Positions 1 through 58,610 of a stretch of DNA of 64,000 nt are shown here, piece after piece. The notes under the pieces were generated by a model that saw only the letters and a list, made by a program, of their open reading frames with translations, did no database searches and was not told where the DNA came from. Numbering within the stretch: position 1 is the stretch's first letter; the number at the start of each line of letters is the position of its first letter. A program made the position numbers and the translations under genes. Source of the DNA: Hoplostethus atlanticus (taxonomy: Eukaryota; Chordata; Actinopteri; Trachichthyiformes; Trachichthyidae); assembly GCA_034670405.1 (NCBI GenBank), contig JAXDDX010000007.1, forward strand, positions 4,376,001 to 4,440,000, given 5' to 3'.

Positions 1-3000
1 TGACCTGACTTTGGACCTTAACACAGCCACAACACACCGTGGACCAGCCCTGTCTCACACTTTACCAACACCTCCAGACAAAGAGCCTCCACCCCCTCTC
101 TGCACCTGAGCCTAGCCCCTCCATCATGCTCCATCTTTGAGCTTGACTGGGCCACAGTCAGGGGGCAGGTGCCTCCCCTCCCTTCCTTTGATTGATCCCC
201 TCTCTCCATCATTTATTCCCTTCGTCTGCCCATGACACATGTGTCAAAGACAACACACCAGCCTGATGGATAGGCCTGTTTATGGATGCCAGTCTGCCTG
301 GTAGGCTACTGATATTACAATCAGCACCTGTGTACCTGCTGTTCACACAAGCCTTTGTTATTCAGCTGAGGTCAGGGAGACACCGGGCTCCAATTGAAAG
401 ATCGATGTCCAGGGCCCCGGCAGATTGGAAATTGGAATTGTAAATGTGGTCATGTTTTGTTTGAAAGCTACGTGCTGCATTTCAGATGATAAAACTAGGT
501 CCATATGAGATAGAATGTGAATAAATATCTGTTGTTGAGCTTCCCGTGACATGTATTTCTAATCTCAGAACGGCTCATAAATACAAAATACGATATCTTG
601 ACAAAGTCATGATAACATTCATTATAGTTATTAATTGCCTAAAACAAATCAAGACAATTTTTGAGAAGCTTTATCCGTTTTCGATGAGGTAAGATGCCAG
701 CATTGTTGTACACTCTCTGTAAAGATATCCTCTCTGGCTGATGAGACTAGAATGTTACATTGCTGACTTCTGCTGCCTCCACTGCTATTATGGTTAATGA
801 CCCATCCAGTCTGCTTGAAATGCCACATCCATAGAGACACACTGCAGATTACTCACTCATCCAAAACTCCTTTTTATAGGGGACAAGAGCACCACAGCGC
901 TTTACTCCTACCCTGTAGTGGAAAGACAGTAGGAAGCAAGTGCAGTAGGAATACAGTAGATAAAATGGTGGTAGCGATTTCACCTGGTTGTCCATCTTGT
1001 GTACTTACCATCTCAACAGAAACTGAATGCACGTCCCCCTTCTTGTACCCCAGATATCCATGTGCATATTCTGTTTAATTGCTCAAGTGGAATTAGTTTC
1101 ACACCAGTAATCAGTCATATTTAATCACTCTTTTAAAACGTGTGCTGGGTCCTAGTTTAGTTATTGAAATTCCAGTGCTTCTGTTAGTTAATTGATTCTG
1201 TCTAACGAGGAAACCCAACTCTACAAACAGAGATAAACAACTTCTAAGTGACTCTCGTCTCACTCATTTTGATAATGTCTTATCTGCCTCCAGAGGACGG
1301 AGTGTATTTATACGCACCATTTACCCTGTTAAAGTGATAACTCTCAAAATGCTTGTCACCGGTAACCCATAGCTCCAATTGAGTCGCTTTTAGATTTTCA
1401 AAAATCCCCGCAGGCTTCCTTTTCATCGAATGGCCTTTCCCTCTCTCCTCTTTCCCCTATATCCCCTCCTTCGGACAACCAACCCCAAATTCCCCAAGAG
1501 AGGTCTACTTTTCACCCCACACCCATTTAAGCTGGCGACAATAGCCGGATTAGAGAAGAATTTACTTCAACGAAGCTCGGCAGCAACCCTAAAAATGGCC
1601 CATCCATCACAAAAAGGCAAAATGGGAGATGGAGGGAAAGCGAGGAGAATGCGATAGGAGCCGGTCAGCGATCTTAACCTGTCTGATGTTTGCCATGGCA
1701 GCTTATAGGGAAATGAGGGGGAACAATACCATTGAGTCTTAAACAACTTACAGAGCTTCAGTGCTGGCTCAGGGCTGTCTCCCTGATTTTCTCAACATTG
1801 CTGAAAAGCATACACCTTTTTCTTCTCCTTTCCTGATGTGCAAGTGTTTACTGACGAGCTTGACAAATCAAGGGAAGTTCTTTCACTCCCACCTCAACAG
1901 GTGCCCAGCAATGCCATGGCAGTCTCATATCCAGCTGGTACAGGAGCGTCAAAAGGGTCTGACATTGTATGCATTTTGTATGCACTAAGTAAATGCCTGA
2001 TACAAGGTTAACGTTTTATTAAAGATAATTATTCTTCTGTTGTTATCGTCCAATTAAAGAGTAGCATGAAGTTCATCCTAACCAATTCTGGTCCAGGTAC
2101 CATAAAAGTATACAGTTTTCTTTTGCACTATACAAAACCAAGTTAGTCAGTATGAAAGTGTCAGTTTGGGGCCTCTATCATGTATGCAGTTGCAGAATCT
2201 ACAGTCGCTAACAGCATAGTAATGCTAAGGTAGCAGGTAGAGAGAGCAGAGAGAGATTCTCCTCGAATGTCTGCTGCATTTCACGCTCCTCTTCCCTTCA
2301 CTTATGTAGCCTTATCCCTTCTTTATTCCCCATCACCCCTGAGCCACCAGCTCTGCCCTTTGCGGCCCCCAAGGTTAAAGCGCCTAAGTCTAAACTGTGA
2401 GTTGGGGAAAAAGAAACCGCTGGCCTTGAATAGAGTTTGAAAGAGGAGGGGCCATTTTATACCCTCTGGCATCCCTGATCGCTATCTCTGTGTAATTACC
2501 CCACGAAATAACACTTTACTTCCTTGTTGAAAAGACTTGCGTCACATTTACCTATTTACTGAGTTGATGACTTATGATATTTTCTGCTATGACCTTGTTT
2601 ATGTATATTCCTACTGCTGCCACCATTAGTGTTTACCCCTGCCACCTTGGTATCTTATTATCCTCCAGGTCTCTCCTGAGCCTTTTGTCTTCGCAGCTTT
2701 TACACAAAGGCTAAATGTTTAATGAGTTAATGCGCTAAAGGCTTCACTTCTCTACCAATTAACCCCAAGACCACTGCTGCATTTCCCTGAATCCACACAA
2801 GACTTTTTTTCTTTTTGTTCCCACTTCAAAAACGGCTAAGCACCCAAGCAAGGGAAAAGAGAAAAGGCTAACCTGTTAGCAAACAGTGAAGAGGGCCGAA
2901 AAGGGTTTAATCCTTATTAGGCTAAATTCAGATTAAGTGCCCCAAAAGATCCTTTCAAAGGGGACTTTCTTCAGGGAGTGCAAACCCCAACTTGGTAACG

Positions 3001-5090
3001 TTTTGGACTGAATGCTTTGAGCCTTTAGGCCTCATAACTTTACACTCAGTGCAAGCTGGGCCTGTTTATTTGGCTTTAATTCTCTCACACTCCAGCGGCT
3101 TCTTAGCTGTGTTTATTTTTTTTTACCTTGTAGTTTGTTTTACTTCCCTCGAGGCAGATAGACCTGTATGTGTGACCGGTGATTACATCTTGAATTAGTT
3201 ACATGACGGTACAACAATTGTGCCTATCAATCATTGGTTGACACGAATTCTCTTGGCTTCATACATTGAAGCCATTGTTGACAATATGGTCTCTATTGTA
3301 TAAGCATTGTCTATATTATTTCTTACACACAAGTACCTGTTGTATTACATTAATTTGTAGTGCTGTCTCAAATCAATTCTGAAAGTTGTGGAGACGTGGC
3401 TGCAGATTGGTAATTGTCTACAGTGCTTCCATGGTCCAATGATCTTTGTCAGAGTGCATGGCTAGACAGTGATGGTGAAATGGCTAGTTGGATAAAGCAT
3501 ACTTCTATGGAGCCACACGGGCTGAGGGATGGCTGCTGGAGTGTGAAAGTAGGGTCATGTGGTGGTCCGGTCTGAAGGTCTTCCAAGTTCTTATGATGAG
3601 GGAACATTCTTTTCGAGCCCACCCACCCAACACCTAGCCGCCACCCACCCTCCACCCATGATTCTCTGTTGAAGTACGTCTCTCTCTCAAGGCATTGTTA
3701 CATGGAAAAACATGTCAACACGTCTTTCTTTCTCTCTTTCCAACACCTACAGTAATCTCACTTTTTCTCTTTCCTTCTTCTCCCTCTGTTTTTTTTTTTC
3801 TGCGTGTCACTCAATCTCAAAAAACAAAACCTCTCTTAATTGGCTCCAGAGGGCTCCAGGAGGCTTTGTGTCAATGGTGACGTGACGTCCTGATTGGTCC
3901 AGAGGCACAGGCAACCAACAGACCCTCGTTAGTGTGTCCGGGCCCTTTGCCTGCTCGTTAGTCCGATGAACTCATTTACTGACAAGGCCTGGTTTACCGG
4001 CGTGGAACAGAGGATGGGGGGAGGGGGGTGAGGGGGAGGGAGCGAGGAAGGATGTGGGTAAGGAACATGGAGGGTAGGGCTGAGGGGAACAGGATTGTGA
4101 GAGTTATAAGCCGTATAGCCTGTGTGTGGATGCACCAGACGAGAGTATCGACATATCAAAAAGCCCTTAAATGTCATCTTGTGTTAGTCTACACTTTTAT
4201 TTTCCTTTGCCGCTGCAGTAAAAGCTGAGTGTGCTGCGGGCTTGGCGTCTCAGACCGCTGAAACTCTGGTTATCATAGTTGGTTTGATTCTGTGGTCAGT
4301 GAAGTGAGGAGGAAGAGCAGAAAATATGGCTCTGTTGTAGCCTGTTATATGCTGTTGTCCAATAACTGCTGTCCTTATAAGAGGGAATGTTATTTAGCTG
4401 GTTAATGGATAGTGTGTATGTATTTAGGGGGTCTGATTTTAGTCACATAGGTCACAACATCAGTCTCATATTTTCACATGAAAGTCATTTAATAAGGTGT
4501 TCAGAACCAGAGGTGTGTGTGTGTGAGAGTAGTAGTAGTAGTTAGGGGGGCTGTTTCTGTGTGTGGAGTGTGTTGGGGGGGCGGGGGGGGGGTGGCTTTG
4601 GGAAATGCAAAGCGAAAAGCAATTCCACACGCTGATAAGTCCACAGGTTTTTTTTTCTCAGCTATGAATTCTATCAAGTTCCCCCAATACCGCGTGTCCC
4701 TCGTCTCCGTTTTGATGTTGATGGATCACCTCTCTTCCTCCCGCTCATTAATTTCATCACCTTATCTCCCACACCACTTCATTTGACCAAAAGGTAATAA
4801 TAAATCCCTCATCCATTATCCTTTAACCGAGGCAGTCATGCGGAAATGCTTAATAACAGGCAACAAATTGGACTTCAATCACCTCATTTTCCTTCAAACA
4901 TGCACGGCACATTAAACCAAACGGCAAAATATCCATTTACCACTTGCTGTAGCCTCACCAGTTCAGATATTCCTCACACAAAAAACACTATTGGCATTGT
5001 AATGTGACTTAATTTCATATTTTGTGGGATTTATTTTATTGGCAATGGGCAGTGTTTCCTCTCCTCTTCAACTCGAGGGCCTTATCAGCC

Positions 5091-5124
<34 letters not shown>

Positions 5125-8100
5125 CCAACAGGGAAGGCAGTTGAAAGCCTCATCTATCTTAAACCACACTCCTGATAGTCGGTCTGTTGCCCCCCTTACC
5201 CCCCCCCCCCCTTCATTTAGGGCAGTTTCAATTAAATTTCATCCGTGTCACCACATCCAACAATGTTCCTCCACTTGACACTACCCATGTTTCTAAAGAG
5301 GCTGGTGGGGTCAAGTACGGCATGTGCTTTTGAGTTTTGGATCTGACATAGCAAAGGGTCGATGAGCAGCAGTCCCCATTGGAAGGGAGGGTGGGCTGCA
5401 ACCAAGGCTAGTTCTTGTTTTCTGTTGCTGTGTCTGTGTGTTGAAATTGTTTTGGGCGTAGACTGATATGTCCTTCCACAATTCACACGCGTAATTCCCA
5501 ATCTCTTAATGGGGTTTCCCTTTAATCCTCATCTTTTGCTCGCCACGCTATCATTTCAGAATAACAGAACAAACCTGTTGTAGATATGAAAAGAAGATGG
5601 TGCCGAACATACCAGCCTAGTTTTTGTTTTTTTTTTGGCTGCCTCTTACAGTTTGTTGTTCTGCTCCAGTAATTCATGGTAACTTACTTCTGATTCATTT
5701 CCCAATCAGTCGTTAATCTCATCTCTGGGAGCTCCTTTTGGATCCCGTTTCCACCGTCTACTTCTATTTGACCTAATGAAACCTTGTGCAGTTCATTATT
5801 CGAGCATGGAAATATCCTATCCCACCATTTGTGTATTTGTTCAGAGGGGCCAGAACGACTTACGTGCTTATCCAATCGTTGGATTTATACACTCTTGTCC
5901 ACCTCTCTCACTCAGCTTTTTCATCCTGCAAGGAAAGGGCGCAGGCATATGCAGGACAATACTCAGACGTACGGGGGTTTATTTTACAGCGTGTGCAGAA
6001 CGATGCTTTCATCCAGGGCAATTTATCGGCACTCTTTCCCTGTCATATTTTCTTGAGGGAATAGGGAGGAATGCGACATATCTCAATTAGGGGCACTTCT
6101 TGACATCCATTGCGAGATCTACGCGTGTACTCCTGGGGGATGAAATGATGAGTCAACCACTACCTTTTGGAGGTGAAAGGTTACCCTCACAGCGCCCCAC
6201 TCATCATACACCTGAAAATGGGATTTTCATTTTTTATCAGATACTAGGACGGAGCTGTACGTGAAATGAAATCATATTTAGATTTCAGAGATGACATGTA
6301 CTGGGATTCAGGCAGGGTTGTTGACACGTGAACCTGATAGCCACCCTGTCTTCAGTGGGAGTGGAGAAATCAGACCGATCGCCTGCCTCTGCCTGTTTGT
6401 CATCAGAACTCACAAATCACAACTGGCAAACAGGCTTGGATGGACAGCAGGCAGGCACAGCTTCTCCATTTCCCTTGTTTAGGCCACGGTGAAATTTAAA
6501 TGGTACAGTTAAAACACAATCTTTCAATTACCAAACCACCAGATGGGGGAAAATTAAAGTTATTTGGTTACAAATAAAGATCTAAGGTCTATTACTATGT
6601 GTTTTAATGCAGAATTCAAGCCCTTATCTGTGATTTGAGTATATCAAATATGGATCATAACTTAAAAACAATATAGATATAGGGTGTTATCAAACATTTT
6701 AGAGATTTAAAATGAATTTCAAAATAATCAAATTCAAATACTTATTTTTGCTTTTAGACCTCATTGAGTCCATTTGGAAATTAAGAAATGTCCATCTTAT
6801 GATGACTGACTTCCTTCCCCAGCTCTTTTCTGGTGCTGTGTTGAGCCTGTGGATTGTTGTCTTGATGTGTGCATTATGTATTTTTAACACCACAAAGATG
6901 CTGTTCAATACCTAAAAGGGATTGATTGGTATCGTCTTTTTGTCCACTTTGGGGCTTACATACACTGTTGCACCTCATGCAAAGACATCAGTTTGCCTGG
7001 ATGCCTGGATAGAAAAACAATGTGTTTTATGTACTTATTTTGCCTTTGCGAAAGCAACACCATTTTTGTGACAGGGTTGCTATGGCTACAGTCTGATGGT
7101 AGGCTGGAGCGGTCGTTTTGGGCGCCTGTTAAGGAAGGTAGGAGGCTGGCGTACGCAACCCCAGACAGCTTCTCCAAGCCACTAATCCACATTTAATTGA
7201 ACTCCAGAGACTTTGAAGTGAGTCTGTGATGCAGGCAGGTCTTATTCCTCAGAGGAAAAGCGAGAGAGAGCCTGTCCTCAGCTAAAGGCCTCAGCTGGTC
7301 CCCTCTTCTGTCACCTTCCTTTAATGAGCTCCTTGATGCTAACACTCGGCCTAGCTTGCTAGCTCACATTTGAATATTTTTGATTAATACCACAGCCTCT
7401 GACAACCTAAAGTGACCCTCTTCCCTTCTTACCATATCCCTCAACACCCACCGTCAGCCAAAACCTTTGAAACTAAAAGCAGAGGGCGAAACAAAAGCCT
7501 AGTTAACAAAGCAATGCTAAGTGGGTTAGTAGCAAAGCTAAATACTGGATTAGCAGGAGTCTGAATCACCGGGGCAGGGCCAAGCATCTGGGTCTGTCAG
7601 GCACTATGACAGCCATCAGAACAAGTTACTCTGACAGCCGCCACAATTTCCATGGGGACAGATTAGGCTCAGCTCATCGAAGCATTTTTAAATCTGGAGC
7701 TACTGTTTAACCCATGTGTCACTGACCTCCGTGGTATCACAAAAAATAGTCTAATCAACACCTCTTAACCTCACCCTAGTCAGTTGACTTGTTTCTCCAA
7801 GTCAAACCGTTGCTCTACATGACGGTACTCTAGTTTTTTTTCCTTGTACTAGCTCGTCCCTGTCTCTTCAAAATCATATCTTGTAACTTCCTGATCTGGC
7901 CCAGCAAGCCTTGTTCTGTAATACTGATTGGCTTTTAGTGAACTAAACGTTTCCCATCACTCCCTCCTGCTGAATAGGGCTCATTCTCTTGTTGAAGGAA
8001 TCTCTTTTCATTGAGACTGATCAATATAAGACATTAATCGTGCTGTTCAGGAGGAGGTGCCATCAGAGTGTGATAAATGAACTAACGTGCCCTTCTCTCT

Positions 8101-8240
8101 CCTATACTTCCTTTCCTTTCCTCTGATCTCTACTATCCTTCTCTGGTTTCTTTCTTTCTTTTTTTTCCCTCATTGTTTCCTTTCCTTATTCCATCCACAC
8201 CCCCCTCCTTCGTTCTCTCTTCTCCCGTCCTCTTCTCCAG
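1..8240 (+). other. lrba: lrba intron upstream of the first exon in the window (partial)
   Basis: No coding exon is visible. It holds a short CA repeat at 5,094-5,121, a C run near 5,200, a G-rich stretch near 4,577-4,592 and AT-rich unique sequence. Short open frames here lack codon structure or family similarity. The human exon count suggests this is at or beside the intron that carries MAB21L2, but no intact single-exon MAB21-type frame of about 360 codons occurs here. Confidence 0.8.
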
Positions 8241-54727
<46,487 letters not shown>

Positions 54728-54869
54728 GCTGGAACCAGCTGAAACCCGACCCACGTTGCATCCTGTTGGAGGACCCAGACTGGCCACCTATCGCTAAGTG
54801 TGACTCCAGTCAATGGCACTATTCTGTCCACACCCTGATATCCTGAATGTATCTCAATGAAAGAAGAAA

Positions 54870-54875
54870 AATAAA
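54870..54875 (+). promoter_or_regulatory. lrba: Proximal poly(A) signal AATAAA of lrba
   Basis: Canonical hexamer about 145 nt after the stop, followed by ctgtcctgttatatc, a modest T/GT-rich region. It could give a short-UTR isoform. Confidence 0.45.
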
Positions 54876-55995
54876 CTGTCCTGTTATATCAAAAGAATCA
54901 CACTATTTTTAAAAAGAAGGGCATTGTTCTATTTTGTAGATCCTATAGAAATTTTTCATATAATATAAATCATAGGGTGGGGGTTATATACTGTACGGTT
55001 AATCTATTTTTAGCTGTAAGAGTCTATTTTCATCTCCTCGGGAGGAAAATAAGGATTTGTGTGGCGCTAGCAAGAACCTTATCTATTGAGAAATCCAAAT
55101 ATTTGTGTACTTTAGGGTGAGTGATTGTTTTTTTCAGTAGGTGTGAACATGTGGGGAATAACTAAGTTGTCATTCATATTTAATGTGCTTTTTGCCATCG
55201 GGGCAACACAGACGGTTGATGTGAAATGTTTCCGCAAGTAACAAGCGAGTCCTTGTAATCAGACACAAGGACAAACGAAGAGGGAACATCTATATATATA
55301 TATAAATATATATAAATATAGTCTCTGTTAAATGTAACCATACATGCTCACACAATGCATATCCATTTCCTCTGTACTTGTTGAGAGGTTGCGTTCCCAT
55401 GCATGGCTCACCACCCCAGCATGACGTATCGCAGCAGACCTGTCATACCATCTAATGTGTGTCACCGCACACATCAAACAAAATGATGGAAACTTGCCAG
55501 CAATAGCATTTTAAGAGTTAAGACTAATGATTCATGTGAACAGAGGAGGATGTCAGGAAAACCATGTCAAGGATTAAGCTCCATTTTATTTCCTTTCCTA
55601 TATGAGTAACGTTTCCAGACAGGAGATGATTGACCCAGAGTTGTTGTTTTTTTTGCATTACTTCTAAAAAAAACAATATCACACCGTGCCCGAGCCATGC
55701 GAGCACCTTCAAAGTCCTCTTTGAGTCGTGTCTCCAAAGCAGCTTATAGCCAAGAGAGATGTGCAATGAAAGGAAGGACTTACTACATTTCAGTCTGCGA
55801 TCATGTTCCTGTTACAGGTTGTGTAGATGTGTTCAAACCACGCAGTCCCGTTGTACCTTGGCTTTGAGGAAGCATTCATCGATCTGAGCTTGGTGTGGTT
55901 CGAGTCTCCCAATGAAATGAGAGTTCTGTTATCTTTATCACTCAATACGTTTGGCAATCATTTTTGAGTGTATTTGATGTGTGCTGAAGTCTGAC

Positions 55996-56001
55996 AATAA
56001 A
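55996..56001 (+). promoter_or_regulatory. lrba: Distal poly(A) signal AATAAA of lrba
   Basis: Canonical hexamer followed within 40 nt by the T/G-rich stretch cttggtgtaagtg, which suits a downstream element. Confidence 0.5.
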
Positions 56002-56165
56002 AAGGAATTTTATAACTTGACTTATCTTGGTGTAAGTGCATCTGAACTGTATACTGCCCTCCAGTGGCTTTGTTTGCATCCTGCAGTCTACCAGTCACAA
56101 CATTATCCACAGAAAAAATGTTGCAAATGAAATCGTCTACACAATCAAACATTGATTTGAAGACT

Positions 56166-56171
56166 TTTATT
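56166..56171 (-). promoter_or_regulatory. dclk2: Candidate poly(A) signal of dclk2
   Basis: AATAAA on the - strand. It is the first canonical hexamer I find downstream of the dclk2 stop codon. Confidence 0.4.
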
Positions 56172-57140
56172 GCATTTTTCTTTCCTTGCTGTTCTGCTAA
56201 TTCAAAATATTGGGACATTAAAAGCAGCCACTCTATGCCTATCAAATACTGTTGCTCCAATTTGACATGGTTGATCTACCGGTTTTTAAAACTGTCTTTT
56301 CTTATAAATTCCCCATTACAAACTGCATTGACAAAGCATTATGAAAGTCTACTTTGACTACATATACATATAAGAGAAGCTAAAAGACGGACCGTACCAA
56401 CTTGACGTGTGTGAGGGTTGTCCTACAGGGAGTGGAGGGAATAGTAACTCATGCAGCTGAACCTCAATAGTAAAATGTGCATGTTGAGCCTGTGAAGCGG
56501 TTCGCCCTAGCAGCAACAGTTGGGATGGTACAAAGATGGAGAAAAAATGTATGCTTGTGGTGATTCCAAATAAATTACTGGGGGTTCAGACCTCGGGGCC
56601 CCCCCATTATTTCAGCCAAGCTGGTTTTGGTAAAGGCATCTTCAAGCTACTGAGCGGTTAGCCAGTGATCAGGCACATAACCTTTTACCTTGACAACACA
56701 TTCACTTTTATAAATCCAACAGCCAACAGCCGTTTGTGGGATACTGTGAAGGAACAGTGTTGAGTAGTTTCATGCAGCCTGCAGTGTAGCAGAGTCATTG
56801 TGAATCATACGGACTGGTAACAGACTGTGCAACCACAATGTGCACGATCTGTTTCCATGTCTGCAGCATTCCTGATGTTGCAGTAAGCAGTTAAGGTTTG
56901 AAATTACCAGTCATGAGAAACAGGCCTGCAATTTGGTTCCTTGTCTGCTGGATTTATCGTCACTAATTTGGTCTACAGCAGTTACGACTACAGGGGCCAC
57001 GGCTGACAAGTAGGCTCCAAAACAAAAAGAACAAAAAGAACAAAAGTTTCAGTTGGATAACTAAGTTGTCTTCCCACTATATACATCTACAGAGTTCACA
57101 CCAAATAATATATACAATCAATGTGTGTGTGTGTCAACTA

Positions 57141-57931
57141 TACGGGGTGGACAAAATAACAGAAACAAAGCAAGTAACCAAGTTCCAAAGACGCCAAATG
57201 GTCGGTGCCCACATTGCTGGCTCATCGGTCGCAAAATAATTTAATGTGACAATGGGAACGGTCTCAAAAGCATAAAGAACTGTGGTCGCCAGTCAAAGCT
57301 CACCAACAGGAAGAGATGGACACAGGATAGCTGCTGCACGAGGGCTTCAAAAATGACCACAGAATTGAATCAGCCCCTCTGTTACACAGCCTCAACAACA
57401 GCTATTCATCATGAGCTTCACAAAGCTGGTATTAATGCCAGGGCTGTCACACAATAACTGCTTGTATCCAAGAAAAGGTCATCCATGTCTGGTACCCACT
57501 GATAAACACGGTGGTGGATCTGTAGTTGTATCGTCTTTAGATCCTGCGATTCATCGTATACCAGCACAGCAGTACGAGGCCGTTTAACAGGATCATGGCG
57601 TTCCCATATTCCAAGGTGATAATGGCTCCATACACACTGCTAAACAAATTCAAAAGACGTTTCATAACAGCAGGGATGAAGTCACACCTCCCCAGTCTGA
57701 ACCTTTATGTGAAGTTCAACATAACCATCTACCACCTTCATCCCTCAAGGAACTGGAGGACTTGCTTCTTGAAGAACGGTCCAAAATCCCATCACGCCCA
57801 GTTCAGGTCTGACATGGCAGCATCCCAAGGTGGATTGAGGCTGTAATGAAGCCAAACTGTTGCCCTACTCCTTAGTAGGTACTTGAAATTCATATATTGA
57901 TAGGTATTTCTGCTATTTTGTCCACCCCCAA
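57141..57931 (+). mobile_element. Tc1/mariner-like DNA transposon, internally deleted and dead
   Basis: Terminal inverted repeats ggggtggacaaaataacaga (57,144) and the reverse complement of the right end, ggggtggacaaaatagcaga (ending 57,929), differ by one base. The flanks contain TA, the Tc1/mariner target. Translation gives a helix-turn-helix-like start (RRQMVGAHIAGSSVAK, then TMGTVSKA) and, near 57,605, FQGDNGSIHTAKQIQ, which matches the second catalytic Asp region of DDE transposases. In-frame stops occur and the middle of the transposase is missing, so about 0.79 kb remains of the usual 1.3-1.6 kb. Confidence 0.85.
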
Positions 57932-58610
57932 TATGTAGTGTTACTATTCCCTATAACTTAAAACAGTAAGTCTGGGATTACCATCCGGGTGGCTGTGGCC
58001 AGGGCAGATATTGATTTGGGTTATAGGGGGTAAACTAGAACTGGTCCACATGTCTACAGGTAGCTAGGCAAGTTCAGATTTCCGATATGCTGAAATACTT
58101 GTATCATAGACATGTTTCTCTGCAAAAGCAAAAAGACACCACTTATGGAAAGGAAGTGTGTGTGTATGTGTGTGTATATACCAAATACTTATTTACAAAA
58201 CAGCAACAGGCAATCCAGATGAGATAATAAATAAAGAAGAAAGAATTCACATCAACATGATTACAGTATGCAGCCACTCAGAACATCAATTCACTCCCAT
58301 TCTCCACATCTCCCATTAATAAATACAAACATATATACAATCAACCAACTGTTACAAAATGCCTTGCTACCTCCTCAGAAAATGTGCAGAATAACAAGGA
58401 TGGGGAAAATGTGGACACAGGAGTCACTGGCTCAGGTACAGCTACTGGTGGAGGTGGTGCTCCGGCCTCCTGTAAGCCCCCCTTACATGTTACATGAGAT
58501 AAAGTGGTTAATGGGGCGGACATGGAATGAGGCTGAGGGTCCAGGGAGAGAAGAGGGGGAGGTGGGGGAGACACTGGCTAGGCTAGACCCGCTATTAAAT
58601 GTCCTCCACC

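Larger units (their letters stand above)
54728..56020 (+). other. lrba: lrba 3' UTR (inferred)
   Basis: Non-coding AT-rich sequence follows the stop. AATAAA occurs at 54,870-54,875 (about 145 nt after the stop) and at 55,996-56,001. The second would give a 3' UTR of about 1.3 kb. A TATA-rich stretch lies at 55,292-55,320. The end is inferred from the signals alone. Confidence 0.55.
56150..58610 (-). other. dclk2: dclk2 3' UTR (inferred)
   Basis: No canonical AATAAA is seen on the - strand between the dclk2 stop and 56,171-56,166, where TTTATT on the + strand reads AATAAA on the - strand. If that signal is used, the UTR is about 2.45 kb and includes the dead Tc1-like element at 57,141-57,931. 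An ATTAAA variant near 57,240 could end it earlier. Confidence 0.45.

Noticed and set aside
57595-57846. 83-codon open frame within the Tc1-like remnant
   Set aside because: It is in the wrong frame; the transposase-like motifs read in another frame that has stops.
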